A stretch of DNA of 33,468 bases from an uncultured Lachnospiraceae bacterium. GTDB lineage: Bacteria; Bacillota; Clostridia; Lachnospirales; Lachnospiraceae. The stretch's first letter is position 1. Each line of letters begins with the position of its first letter. Under the pieces are notes generated by a model, which searched no databases, was not told the DNA's origin, and worked only from the letters and a program-made list of their open reading frames with translations. Location of the stretch: contig CAJUCC010000067.1 in assembly GCA_910585205.1 (NCBI GenBank), positions 1 to 33,468 of the forward strand. The letters run 5' to 3'. Shown piece after piece: positions 23,046 to 31,150 of the stretch. The position numbers and the translations under genes were made by a program.

Positions 23046-23438
23046 GCAAACGCAGGAAGGAACGAATTGTGAACGTTTCATGAACTAAGATGGACAGAAA
23101 CGGAAAAGCACTACAGTGCAATATACTTCCGACAGAGGCGTACATCCCGTCGGTGCGCCTTGCAGAGGGTATTAGCGGTTCTTGGCGGTGCGCCACAACC
23201 TGCAATTTCCGGACACGGACGTCCGGAAAAGGCCGACTTGCGCCCGGACGGCGCATAGAGGCCGATTGCACGCCCGCCTGTATCTGCTGCCGCAACGCTT
23301 AGAACCGCTTATGCCCGCAGCCCGGTGCATCAACGGGATGTACGCCTCTGTCGGAACACCATGATCCTGTCGCGGCTTTTCCGTTTCTGTCCTGTCCGGT
23401 CTGTAAACGTTCATAGCCTGTTCCTTCCTGCATTTGTC
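23046..23438. mobile_element. Foldback (long inverted-repeat) element, copy A
   Basis: About 393 bp whose two halves are imperfect reverse complements, so one strand could fold into one long stem. The outer arms match over the first 60 bp or more (GCAGGAAGGAAC and GGACAGAAACGGAAAAG occur in both). Positions 23129-23150 pair perfectly with 23333-23354 over 22 bp. The centre is TTTCCGGACA...GTCCGGAAAA. It has no transposase; the short frames inside lack start and ribosome signals. It is clearly homologous to copy B (25256-25563) in the same orientation. The last nine codons of the methyltransferase gene, including its stop, lie in the right arm. An 8-bp direct repeat CACGGCAG flanks it (23034-23041 and 23444-23451), a possible target duplication, although the left flank is itself repetitive. 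Confidence 0.8.
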
Positions 23439-24292
23439 GCAGCCACGGCAGGCGTATAATTCATCAATAACGCTTCCATAACAGGATTCCGGTTTATCTC
23501 TTTCGCTCCCACATGATAATAATGGTCTTTTGTCAGTTTATAGCAAGACCCCCACACCGTATCGATGTAGGTATTCTTCCTGTAATCATTATGATCCCAC
23601 GTGGAAAGCATAAACCTTGTCTCTGCCGCTTCCAGCGACCCGTGCAAGGCAATTTCAGACTGCTCATCCCAACTATCATAATAATCGACATGTCGGCCAA
23701 TATACGGCGGGTCACAGTAAATAAAAGAGTTTTCCCCGGCCTCTGCAATTGTTTTCTCGAATGGCTGGCACAAAAAAGTCCATTCATGAGACGCCGTCAG
23801 TTCTTCGATATGAGCAACCTGATTGACAATTTTCGTAATATACGCCTTTGAAAAACGCTGCGGTTTATGTCCAAAGGGAACGTTAAACGCAAACGATTGA
23901 TTGAAACGAATCATGCCGTTAAAACACGAACGATTCAGAAAAAGGAAGTCCAGGGGATTATGGCTTTTATTAAACCGTTGTCTGACTTCATAATAATAGG
24001 CGTCTTCTCGCTGCGACAGCAAGCTTCCCTGTTCTTCCAAAAATCCTCTGACAAGATAAGAAGTAATCTCTCCTGTCTTAATCCGGTTATAAAATTCTAT
24101 GATATGCGGATTGATGTCTGCAAAAACGGCTCGCTCCGGCATAACGTTAAACCCGACAACCCCAGAGCCCATAAAAGGCTCAATCCATGTTGTATTTCTG
24201 TCGATGCAGATATTTTCCCGAATAAAAGGAACCATTTTGGTCTTAATTCCCTGAATTTTAATAGGCGGTACAAATACTTTTTCCTTTAACAT
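23411..24292 (-). CDS. DNA adenine-N6 methyltransferase, M.EcoRV-like (D12 class)
   Basis: The 293-residue protein has the alpha-class (D12/Dam) order of motifs: the N-terminal KVFVPPIKIQGIKTKMV, the SAM motif EPFMGSGVVGFN at residues 38-49, and the catalytic DPPY at 194-197 followed by IGRHVDYYDSW. From memory of M.EcoRV, which opens with KVFVPPIK-QGIKTKLV and has the same DPPYIGRHVDY, the match is close over the whole length. It should therefore methylate adenine in GATATC. The ATG at 24292 has AAGGA upstream and overlaps the last 7 bp of the endonuclease gene. The final residues TNAGRNRL are encoded by the arm of foldback element A, so the natural C-terminus may have been replaced. Base composition is more AT-rich than its neighbours, which suggests transfer. 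Confidence 0.93.
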   Translation of the reverse strand: MLKEKVFVPPIKIQGIKTKMVPFIRENICIDRNTTWIEPFMGSGVVGFNVMPERAVFADINPHIIEFYNRIKTGEITSYLVRGFLEEQGSLLSQREDAYYYEVRQRFNKSHNPLDFLFLNRSCFNGMIRFNQSFAFNVPFGHKPQRFSKAYITKIVNQVAHIEELTASHEWTFLCQPFEKTIAEAGENSFIYCDPPYIGRHVDYYDSWDEQSEIALHGSLEAAETRFMLSTWDHNDYRKNTYIDTVWGSCYKLTKDHYYHVGAKEINRNPVMEALLMNYTPAVAATNAGRNRL

Positions 24293-25137
24293 CTGTCCTT
24301 CCCTTTCCTTCTCGGCGCCTTTGGATTGTCTAAGCACGCCGGCAGCCCCCTGTAACGCAAATAGTCGGAAAAAGAAGACAGTTTTTTATATGTCCCCGTT
24401 ATATCCGGTACTTTCATTTTTCCAAAATTAATCCAATAGTCATCAAACAGTTCTTCTCCGGCCTTTGCAAAAACACCGTTGCCATTCAAAATATCGTGTA
24501 TATTTTGAATGCTTCCGATATTTGCCGTATTCCCGCTGCCTCCTTTATCGCTGGCAATACGCCATTTTTCTTGAACAAAAAACGTAAAGTCCCGGATAAC
24601 GGCAGGTATCTTCTCAATATAATCAATGTTATAAATTTTCGTCTCGCTAAGTTTATCAAGAACAGCACGGGTATAAATAATCCCCAGACAAAAATGTCCG
24701 CTATAATCGTCATATGGATATTGAATATTTTTGGTACTTTTTCTGTTAATAAAATATTCGCCATGTGACCCTAATGTAAAGCCATTGCAAAATCCCGGAT
24801 ACGCTTCGTCGCGATATGTGGTTTTTAAGTCCACGGCAAATTTAATATCCGGTTTCTTTTTATGAATAAACGTCAGATCAGGATACCAGTTCTGATGTGT
24901 TGCCAACTCTATTTCATAGCCAATTTGTTCTGCAAAACGCAAGAAATGAGGAAACAGATGCAATTCGAGGACTTTGGATATAATTTTTGTATCATTGGAA
25001 ATTGTGTAAACATTTTTAAAAATATCGATAAATCCCCGGACCGTCCATTCTTCATTTGCCGTGATCTGATCGGCTAACAAAGAGATATATTCCCTTAAAC
25101 ATTTGCAAAAATCGGCTTTTTCTTTTTCGTATTTCAC
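24286..25137 (-). CDS. EcoRV-like type II restriction endonuclease
   Basis: The 283-residue protein carries the EcoRV active site: E59 (matching E45 of EcoRV), P86-D87 in HQNWYPDLTF, and D103-L-K105 in FAVDLKTTYRDE, giving the PD-(D/E)xK set. The DNA-recognition loop GGSGNTANIGSI at residues 199-210 matches EcoRV's GSGNTTNIGSI, and the Q-loop residues HQN are present. TKNIQYPYDDYSGHF and YTRAV also align with EcoRV. It should cut GATATC to blunt ends; the comparison is from memory. It is about 40 residues longer than EcoRV (245), with extra length at both ends. The start is GTG at 25137 with AGAGGGA upstream. It precedes and overlaps the methyltransferase, so both are made from one mRNA. Confidence 0.92.
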   Translation of the reverse strand: MKYEKEKADFCKCLREYISLLADQITANEEWTVRGFIDIFKNVYTISNDTKIISKVLELHLFPHFLRFAEQIGYEIELATHQNWYPDLTFIHKKKPDIKFAVDLKTTYRDEAYPGFCNGFTLGSHGEYFINRKSTKNIQYPYDDYSGHFCLGIIYTRAVLDKLSETKIYNIDYIEKIPAVIRDFTFFVQEKWRIASDKGGSGNTANIGSIQNIHDILNGNGVFAKAGEELFDDYWINFGKMKVPDITGTYKKLSSFSDYLRYRGLPACLDNPKAPRRKGKDRC

Positions 25138-25203
25138 AATATTTATCCCTCTTTGCTTTTCAAAAACATCGTCCCTGTTTGTTCCTTCCCATCAATACCG
25201 TTT

Positions 25204-25232
25204 ATTATATCAAAACCGTCCTTCGCTTGCAA
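25204..25232 (-). promoter_or_regulatory. Promoter of the restriction-modification operon
   Basis: TTGCAA (25227-25232), a 17-bp spacer and perfect TATAAT (25204-25209) on the minus strand, giving a leader of about 60 nt before the endonuclease GTG. No controller (C protein) gene or C-box pair was seen. Confidence 0.7.
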
Positions 25233-25255
25233 ACAAAAGCAACGGTTTACTCCAT

Positions 25256-25563
25256 GGCAAACGCATGAAGGAACAGGCTGTGAACATTTCATGAGCCGGA
25301 CAGGACAGAAACGGAAAAAATCTGCGATGCAACATATTTCCGGCAGGGGCGCAGCATTCCGACCGGTGCACCTTGCGGAAGGTATTAGCGGTTCTTATCG
25401 CTGCGTCGCAATCCGCAATTTCCGGACAGGGATGTCCGGAAAAGACCGACCTGCGGCCGGAATGCTGCGCCCCTGCCACAAAGTCATAATCCGATCAGGA
25501 TTTTTTCCATTTCTATCCTTTGTACCTGTTATGTTTACAGCCTGTTCCTTCATGCGTTTGTCG
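25256..25563. mobile_element. Foldback (long inverted-repeat) element, copy B
   Basis: About 308 bp, homologous to copy A and in the same orientation. The shared sequence includes GGTATTAGCGGTTCTT and the core TTTCCGGACA...GTCCGGAAAA. Its ends are reverse complements (CAAACGCATGAAGGAACAGG at the left, the same reversed at the right), and 25342-25361 pairs perfectly with 25458-25477. It is shorter than A because the right-hand counterpart of the GGTATTAGCGG segment is missing. It lies between the promoter of the restriction operon and the stop codon of the LysM gene, 12 bp from the latter. No transposase gene and no clear target duplication were found. It accounts for most of the gene-free stretch 25138-25575. 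Confidence 0.8.
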
Positions 25564-25575
25564 TGTCGTGTATTG

Positions 25576-27102
25576 TCACACCCACGGAATCGCGATCTCC
25601 TGTCCCACATAGATCAAATCCGCATTGTGAATATCATTGACATACAAAAGCCGGTCATAATCGCCTTCCTCCGCATCCTCCCGCTTATACTTCTCATAAA
25701 TTTCCAGTAAAGTCTCATCCTTTCTTACCACATGGACATAATCCGACGCATGGAACGTCTGCGTGATCACAGACAAGGTATGATAACAGGCGTCCTTTTT
25801 CCGGGACTCTCTCCGAATCCGGGACGCCATATACCAGCCGCCGGAGCCTTCTTCCATAATCGGTATGGCAAGCGTGATTTCATAGGTATCCGCAACGCCC
25901 GACCAGATCAGATACTCATACCAGTATCCCTGCTCCTTATGACAATCCCATGTAATCTCCCGCCCCACACCCGGCGGCAGCAAAAGATCAAAATCCCCGC
26001 CCTGCGCTTCCACATAAGATCGAATCTGCTCCGCATCCGTAAAATCCATGCCCGGTATCTGCGTGACCCAAACCTCCCCCGTATCGCCCGAAGCGCCTTC
26101 CACCAAGGCCGGATAGCTGTCCGAAACCGCATAAATATCGCAGCAGGCATCATTCGTGGCCGGAATATAAATCACTTCCCCGGAATTTGTCAGATACCCG
26201 GAATCAATCTGCTTATCGACCACAATGTCGGCGAGATGAACCACTTCCCCGTTCTCCGCCGTAGTCGTCAGGACATAGTACAGCTCCCACCACCTCGTGC
26301 CGGCGCCGCCCTGTAGCCTGCCTCCCCCTGTAAACTCCAGCGTATAGCTCCGCTGCGCCGGGTCGATCTCCGGGTAATGCATCAGGAACTCCTCCAGCTG
26401 CTCCTGCAGGTATCCCCGTGAGATCCGCTCTCTCGCCGCCTCCACCCCTTCATTCAGCTCCGGGCAGACAGATCCCGCAATATATCCCCAGTCTCCCCAA
26501 CTGTCCCACTTTCCGTCCGCATAAAATCCCACAGACAAAAGCGGAAGCCCGAACCGCTTCCAGGAAGCCGTATCCGACGACATCAGCAATCTTCCAAAAT
26601 CATCAAAATGACATGCCCCAAAGGCTCGGTTCACCCATTGGGGAACGGAAATCCATGCCCCATTGATCTCCGTGCTGCGCACCTTTTCCGCCTCTATACT
26701 GCCGTCTGCCTGCACAATGTCTCTCCGTTCATACAGCTCGTCTCCCAGCCGGCAGACCAACCCGGTATACCGCTCATCATACGTCAGCGCACGCCCGTCG
26801 TCTTCCACCTGAATCGGCGCAAAATCAGCAAACGCTGCATAGTCCGGCTGCGCCTCACGCCCCGTTGCTTCGTCCTGCCATGTATCTCTGTCTTCCATTT
26901 GTTCTTGGGAAATCCAGTGCAGCACCGCATCTTCTGACACCAATGCTTCCGGGAGCGCGCACTTTTCCGCTGTAACCTGCCTCTTTCCCAAAAGCCCATG
27001 CCTTTCCCTTCCTGTCAAAAGGGTAAAAAACAACAGCAACATTACCACTGTTGTCATAGTCGCTTTCTTTCGTACCCCATTTCCATTTTCCCTTCCCCAC
27101 AT
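25576..27102 (-). CDS. Exported protein with C-terminal LysM domain
   Basis: The 508-residue protein has a short basic N-terminus and a hydrophobic segment (TMTTVVMLLLFFTLLTG, about residues 15-31), read as a signal sequence or membrane anchor. A large middle region of about 400 residues, rich in Trp, Tyr, Asp and Glu, matches no family I know. The C-terminus (about 455-508) is a LysM domain: YVHVVRKDETLLEIYEKY, LLYVNDIHNADLIYVGQEI, ending IPWV. LysM binds N-acetylglucosamine in peptidoglycan or spore layers, so the protein is probably held at the cell wall. GGAGGA lies 10 nt before the ATG. It is separated from the decarboxylase operon by the 27258-27293 terminator, and foldback element B ends 12 bp after its stop. 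Confidence 0.82.
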   Translation of the reverse strand: MWGRENGNGVRKKATMTTVVMLLLFFTLLTGRERHGLLGKRQVTAEKCALPEALVSEDAVLHWISQEQMEDRDTWQDEATGREAQPDYAAFADFAPIQVEDDGRALTYDERYTGLVCRLGDELYERRDIVQADGSIEAEKVRSTEINGAWISVPQWVNRAFGACHFDDFGRLLMSSDTASWKRFGLPLLSVGFYADGKWDSWGDWGYIAGSVCPELNEGVEAARERISRGYLQEQLEEFLMHYPEIDPAQRSYTLEFTGGGRLQGGAGTRWWELYYVLTTTAENGEVVHLADIVVDKQIDSGYLTNSGEVIYIPATNDACCDIYAVSDSYPALVEGASGDTGEVWVTQIPGMDFTDAEQIRSYVEAQGGDFDLLLPPGVGREITWDCHKEQGYWYEYLIWSGVADTYEITLAIPIMEEGSGGWYMASRIRRESRKKDACYHTLSVITQTFHASDYVHVVRKDETLLEIYEKYKREDAEEGDYDRLLYVNDIHNADLIYVGQEIAIPWV

Positions 27103-27257
27103 AACCGTTTATTCCTCCGATGCCATCCCTGTCCCATATGTCTCTGTCTATGATACGCCCTCCTTGCATCAAAACTGCATCATTTTTCAGGCATGATATT
27201 TCTGTTTTATTTTCGACGATTCCCTGTCTGCTGTGTCTCCCTTTTCGTCCCGGATTG

Positions 27258-27293
27258 TGTAAAAACGCCGGAGGATTTCATCCTCCGGCGTTT
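27258..27293 (-). terminator. Strong intrinsic terminator of the decarboxylase operon
   Basis: A perfect 14-bp stem (27263-27276 with 27280-27293) with a 3-nt loop, GC-rich in the middle (CGCCGGAGGAT). On the minus strand it continues into a run of five U. It lies about 35 bp after the oadA stop. Confidence 0.93.
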
Positions 27294-27327
27294 CCACCTG
27301 TTTCTCTTAATTCACTTTCAATATTAC

Positions 27328-28758
27328 TTAAACCGGATAAGCGCCGTTTTTCGTATCCGCCTGGGTCAGATCAACTTTTTCCTGCTGTGCCTGACGATAC
27401 TTGAAGAAGTCGGTTGCAACCTGCGGGAAGAGTGCATAAGACAATACGTCTTCATCCTGCTGTTTCCATTCCTTCATCTCGGATTCCAGCTTATCCATTT
27501 CGTTTTCGATCAGATCGGCCGGACGGCAGGTAATGCGTTTTTCGCCCGGAATAACCTTGTCGATTACTTCCTGATTCATCGGTTTTACAGTCTGGCCATA
27601 CTCACCGCGGAGCACCGCTTTGGTCTCCTTGGTCGCCATCTTATAGCGTTCGCCCATCAGTACGTTAAACACGGCCTGTGTACCCACGATCTGAGAAGAA
27701 GGGGTAACAAGCGGCGGCTCGCCCAGATCCTTCCGTACGGCAGGAATCTCGCGCAGCACATCGTAATATTTGTCTTCCGCGTTCTGCTCTTTCAACTGGC
27801 TCACCATATTGGACAGCATACCACCCGGTACCTGATACAGCAACGTCTTAATATCCACACCCATAACCTTCGGATTGAGAAGTCCGCTTGCAAGGCACTC
27901 GTCTCTGTAAGGACGGAAGTAATCGGCGATCTCCGCCAGAATGCTCTGATCGTAACCCGTATCATACGGCGTTCCCTTAAAGGTCTCAACCATAACTTCC
28001 GTTGCCGGCTGTGACGTTCCCATCGCAAACGGAGAAATCGCACAGTCGATTACATCCACACCGGCTTCTACCGCTTTCAAATAGGTCATGGAAGCCACGC
28101 CGGATGTATAATGTGTATGAAGCTGAATCGGCAGCTTGGTCGCACTCTTCATCGCTGCGATCATTTCGGAAGCCTTATAGGGAACGAGCAGGCCGGCCAT
28201 ATCCTTGATACAAATCGAATCGGCGCCCATTTCCTCGATCTTCTTCGCCATGTCCACCCAATATTCCATTGTGTAGGCATCGCCCAGTGTATAGGAAAGC
28301 GCGATCTGTGCATGGCCGCGTCCTTCTCTTGTCTTGATCTTATTGGTGGCATTTACTGCCTCCTGCAGATTGCGCAGGTCATTCAGACAGTCAAAGATAC
28401 GGATAATATCGATACCGTTCGCAATAGACTTCTCAACAAAACTGTCTACCACGTCATCCGCATACGGTCTGTATCCGAGAATGTTCTGTCCGCGGAACAG
28501 CATCTGCAGTTTTGTATTTTTAAAGCCGTCTCTGATCTTGCGCAGACGTTCCCACGGATCTTCCTTTAAGAAACGCAGAGAAGCGTCAAATGTTGCGCCG
28601 CCCCAGCACTCTACGGCATGGTATCCTACTTTGTCCATCTTGTCGATGATGGGAAGCATCATATCGGTGGGCATTCTCGTTGCGATCAGCGACTGGTGCG
28701 CGTCACGCAAAACCGTTTCCATTATTCCAATTGGTTTTTTTCCTTCCATAATTTCCAT
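27328..28758 (-). CDS. oadA: Oxaloacetate decarboxylase alpha / transcarboxylase 5S-type carboxyltransferase
   Basis: The 476-residue protein has the pyruvate/oxaloacetate carboxyltransferase TIM barrel with TVLRDAHQSL (metal ligand D19), the lysine expected to be carbamylated, K185, in CIKDMAGLL, and metal ligands H214 and H216 in QLHTHYTSG. The PYC_OADA conserved domain follows. Unlike many OadA proteins it has no C-terminal biotinyl domain; that domain is a separate gene two positions upstream. It moves the carboxyl group of oxaloacetate to biotin, releasing pyruvate, or runs the reverse. AGGAGG is 4 nt before the ATG. It is the last gene of the five-gene operon. Confidence 0.92.
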   Translation of the reverse strand: MEIMEGKKPIGIMETVLRDAHQSLIATRMPTDMMLPIIDKMDKVGYHAVECWGGATFDASLRFLKEDPWERLRKIRDGFKNTKLQMLFRGQNILGYRPYADDVVDSFVEKSIANGIDIIRIFDCLNDLRNLQEAVNATNKIKTREGRGHAQIALSYTLGDAYTMEYWVDMAKKIEEMGADSICIKDMAGLLVPYKASEMIAAMKSATKLPIQLHTHYTSGVASMTYLKAVEAGVDVIDCAISPFAMGTSQPATEVMVETFKGTPYDTGYDQSILAEIADYFRPYRDECLASGLLNPKVMGVDIKTLLYQVPGGMLSNMVSQLKEQNAEDKYYDVLREIPAVRKDLGEPPLVTPSSQIVGTQAVFNVLMGERYKMATKETKAVLRGEYGQTVKPMNQEVIDKVIPGEKRITCRPADLIENEMDKLESEMKEWKQQDEDVLSYALFPQVATDFFKYRQAQQEKVDLTQADTKNGAYPV

Positions 28759-28790
28759 TTTCCTCCTGTCAAAATGTTAGATAAGGCATA

Positions 28791-29942
28791 TCAGAATACG
28801 CCGAATACCGCCATAAATGTTCCGGCTGCAACTGCCGTACCGATAACGCCGGCTACGTTGGGCCCCATGGCATGCATCAGCAGGAAGTTGGTCGGATCTG
28901 CCTCCGCACCCACTTTCTGGGATACCCGGGCTGCCATCGGCACTGCGGATACGCCTGCGGAGCCGATCAGCGGATTAATCTTGCCGCCCGACAGCTTGCA
29001 CATAATCTTGCCGAACAGGACGCCGGCCGCCGTACCGAATGCAAATGCGACCAGACCAAGGATTACGATAAATACCGTGTCCCAGTTCAAAAACGCTTCT
29101 GCGCTTGTTGTCGCGCCTACGGAAGTACCGAGCAGGATAACGACAATGTACATCAACGCATTGGACGCCGTATCCGTCAGCTGTCTTACCACGCCGGATT
29201 CCCGGAACAGATTACCGAGCATCAGCATACCAACCAAAGGAGCGGTCGTAGGCAGAATCAGGCAGACTACAATGGTAACGATAATCGGGAACAGAATTTT
29301 TTCCAGCTTGGAAACCGGACGAAGCTGCCCCATCTTGATCTTTCTTTCCTTTTCCGTTGTCATCAGCTTCATAATCGGCGGCTGGATAATCGGAACCAGC
29401 GACATATAGGAATACGCAGCTACCGCGATAGGTCCAAGCAGCGTGGTCTGTCCCAGTTTGCCCGCAAGGAAAATGGAGGTAGGTCCGTCGGCGCCGCCGA
29501 TAATGGAAATAGCGGCTGCTGCCTTGTCATTAAAGCCCATTCCGATCGCTCCGAAATATGCTGCAAAAATACCGAACTGCGCTGCCGCACCGAGCAGAAA
29601 GCTCTTGGGATTCGCGATCAGCGGACCGAAGTCTGTCATGGCTCCCACGCCCATAAAGATCAGGGACGGCAGGATCGCCCATTCATCCAATACATAGAAG
29701 TAATACAGCAGACCACCTATGCCATTGGCAGAATCTGCGGCATGCAGCATAATATCCGGATAGATATTTACCAGCAGCATACCGAATGCTATCGGCGTCA
29801 AAAGGAGCGGTTCGAATCCTTTTGCAATAGCAAGATAAAGAAATACACAAGCCACTACAATCATGACGTAATTTCCCCAATACAGGTTGAAAAATGCCGT
29901 CTGATGTACCAGATTGTCTAATGTTGTTGCTATATAAGACAT
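28791..29942 (-). CDS. oadB: Na+-translocating decarboxylase, beta subunit
   Basis: The 383-residue integral membrane protein has about ten hydrophobic helices. It carries the signature SIIGGADGPTSIFLAGKL, whose aspartate is essential for Na+ transport and for decarboxylation of carboxybiotin in characterised homologues (OadB, MmdB, GcdB). YSYMSLVPIIQPPIMKLMTT is another family hallmark. It takes CO2 from carboxybiotin and pumps Na+ out of the cell. CAGGAGG precedes the ATG. It sits between the biotin carrier and oadA, the usual place. Confidence 0.96.
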   Translation of the reverse strand: MSYIATTLDNLVHQTAFFNLYWGNYVMIVVACVFLYLAIAKGFEPLLLTPIAFGMLLVNIYPDIMLHAADSANGIGGLLYYFYVLDEWAILPSLIFMGVGAMTDFGPLIANPKSFLLGAAAQFGIFAAYFGAIGMGFNDKAAAAISIIGGADGPTSIFLAGKLGQTTLLGPIAVAAYSYMSLVPIIQPPIMKLMTTEKERKIKMGQLRPVSKLEKILFPIIVTIVVCLILPTTAPLVGMLMLGNLFRESGVVRQLTDTASNALMYIVVILLGTSVGATTSAEAFLNWDTVFIVILGLVAFAFGTAAGVLFGKIMCKLSGGKINPLIGSAGVSAVPMAARVSQKVGAEADPTNFLLMHAMGPNVAGVIGTAVAAGTFMAVFGVF

Positions 29943-29984
29943 TTTATCGACCTCCTGTTGTCGTTCTCATCTATCAGGCTGTAA

Positions 29985-30356
29985 CTAATTTAATGTCGCA
30001 AGTAAAGCGCCTGCCTCAACGGGATCCCCCACTGCCACATCAATGCTTGCTACTGTGCCGTCCGAAGGAGCAACAACCGGAATCTCCATCTTCATGGCTT
30101 CCAGAATAACAACGGGATCACCGGCTTTCAGCGCCTGCCCTACACTTGCTTCCACTTTGAACACTTTTCCTGCCGCACCGGCTTCGACTTTAATGCTGCC
30201 TGCCGCACCGGCTGCTTTGGGAGCCGCTGCCGGAGCTGCCTTCGGCGCTGCTTTGGGAGCTGCCTTCGGTGCTGCTGCCGGTGCGCCTGTGGATGCGCCT
30301 TCTTCTACTACAACGTCATATACGTTTCCGTTTACGGTAATGGTATAATTTTTCAT
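29985..30356 (-). CDS. Biotin carrier (gamma) subunit of the Na+-pumping decarboxylase
   Basis: The 123-residue protein has a short N-terminal MKNYTITVNGNVYDVVVEEG module, a flexible linker of repeated Ala-Pro-Lys (about residues 21-50), and a C-terminal biotinyl domain with the attachment site EAMKMEI. The lysine in AMKM should be biotinylated by BirA. It carries CO2 between the two soluble carboxyltransferases and the membrane subunit. The Ala/Pro linker is typical of MmdC/GcdC-type carriers. Its gene lies 19 bp after the OadG gene and 42 bp before oadB. Confidence 0.95.
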   Translation of the reverse strand: MKNYTITVNGNVYDVVVEEGASTGAPAAAPKAAPKAAPKAAPAAAPKAAGAAGSIKVEAGAAGKVFKVEASVGQALKAGDPVVILEAMKMEIPVVAPSDGTVASIDVAVGDPVEAGALLATLN

Positions 30357-30375
30357 TTCTATTTCCTCCTGTTCA

Positions 30376-31128
30376 TTAGGCTCTCTGCCATTTATTCGTA
30401 TTTGCTCTTCTGATGCTCCTTACCACAAACCCATCTGTGGAAGCCGCGCCCTCACTGGCAGCGATTGCCGCTGCAATGACTGCGACAAGTTCCAGATCAT
30501 CCGATAATTCTTCTTCACTCTCAACAACCGGCGCAGCGGGAGCTGCCGCTTTCGGCGCTTCCTGTGTCGTCTCCGCCGTCTTTTTCTTTCCGCCAAAGCT
30601 TGCCTGTATCTTCGGAATATAAACGAATCCTGAAATAATGACACTGATCAGAATCAGCACGACAAACACGGTACCCATACCGATTGCCGTATTCATGGCC
30701 GCTTTTACCATCAGCTCTGTGAAGCTGTACTGTACATTGGTCGTGATGGCCGTCATTGCCAGATTACTGTCAAACAGAATTTCCACTTCCGCATCATGAA
30801 CCGTACCGCTGATCTGCACGATAACGGTCGCGGAATCTTCGCCGATTTCCGTCTCATGTCCGGTGATATTCTGGAATGTGCCCATATCTTCCTGTGCGGA
30901 TTCCCAGCTCGTCAGCGCCGCAGCAATCACACTGTCCGCACTGAACTGTGCCTGCATGCCGTTCAGTACCACAGAGTTAATATCATTTACGACCTGATCC
31001 GCATATGCATTCAACTCGTCTTCCGAGATTTCCAGTTTGGGAGTAGTTTCCGTTTCCGTTGCGGAACCGCAGGCCGTCAGACAAAAGATACAAACAATCA
31101 TACCTAATATCAATCCAAGTTTTTTCAT
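30376..31128 (-). CDS. oadG: Lipoprotein-type OadG (delta/small) subunit of the Na+-pumping decarboxylase
   Basis: The 250-residue protein combines three parts. There is a lipoprotein signal with lipobox LTAC (C20), then a soluble domain of about 120 residues outside the membrane (LEISEDELNAYADQVVNDIN and onward). A classic OadG segment follows: a transmembrane helix at about 148-170 (AIGMGTVFVVLILISVIISG), an Ala/Pro linker, and the tail ELVAVIAAAIAASEG...GFVVRSIRR, conserved in OadG/MmdD. OadG normally is about 80-110 residues and assembles the carboxyltransferase with the beta subunit. The extra outer domain is the oddity. The start at 31128 is set by the signal peptide; its ribosome site AAGGA is about 11 nt away, and an ATG at 31140 overlaps that site. 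Confidence 0.87.
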   Translation of the reverse strand: MKKLGLILGMIVCIFCLTACGSATETETTPKLEISEDELNAYADQVVNDINSVVLNGMQAQFSADSVIAAALTSWESAQEDMGTFQNITGHETEIGEDSATVIVQISGTVHDAEVEILFDSNLAMTAITTNVQYSFTELMVKAAMNTAIGMGTVFVVLILISVIISGFVYIPKIQASFGGKKKTAETTQEAPKAAAPAAPVVESEEELSDDLELVAVIAAAIAASEGAASTDGFVVRSIRRANTNKWQRA

Positions 31129-31150
31129 ATTAAGTATCATCCTTTCTTCA

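Noticed and set aside
23090..23414. Several short frames inside foldback element A, and similar ones in copy B (25153-25710)
   Set aside because: They share a GISGS...RNFRT-like stretch only because the DNA repeats are homologous. Frames and ends differ between copies and none has a convincing ribosome site, so I treat them as noncoding.
25240..25580. Target-site duplication around foldback element B
   Set aside because: No matching direct repeat was found in the flanks at the spacing seen for copy A.
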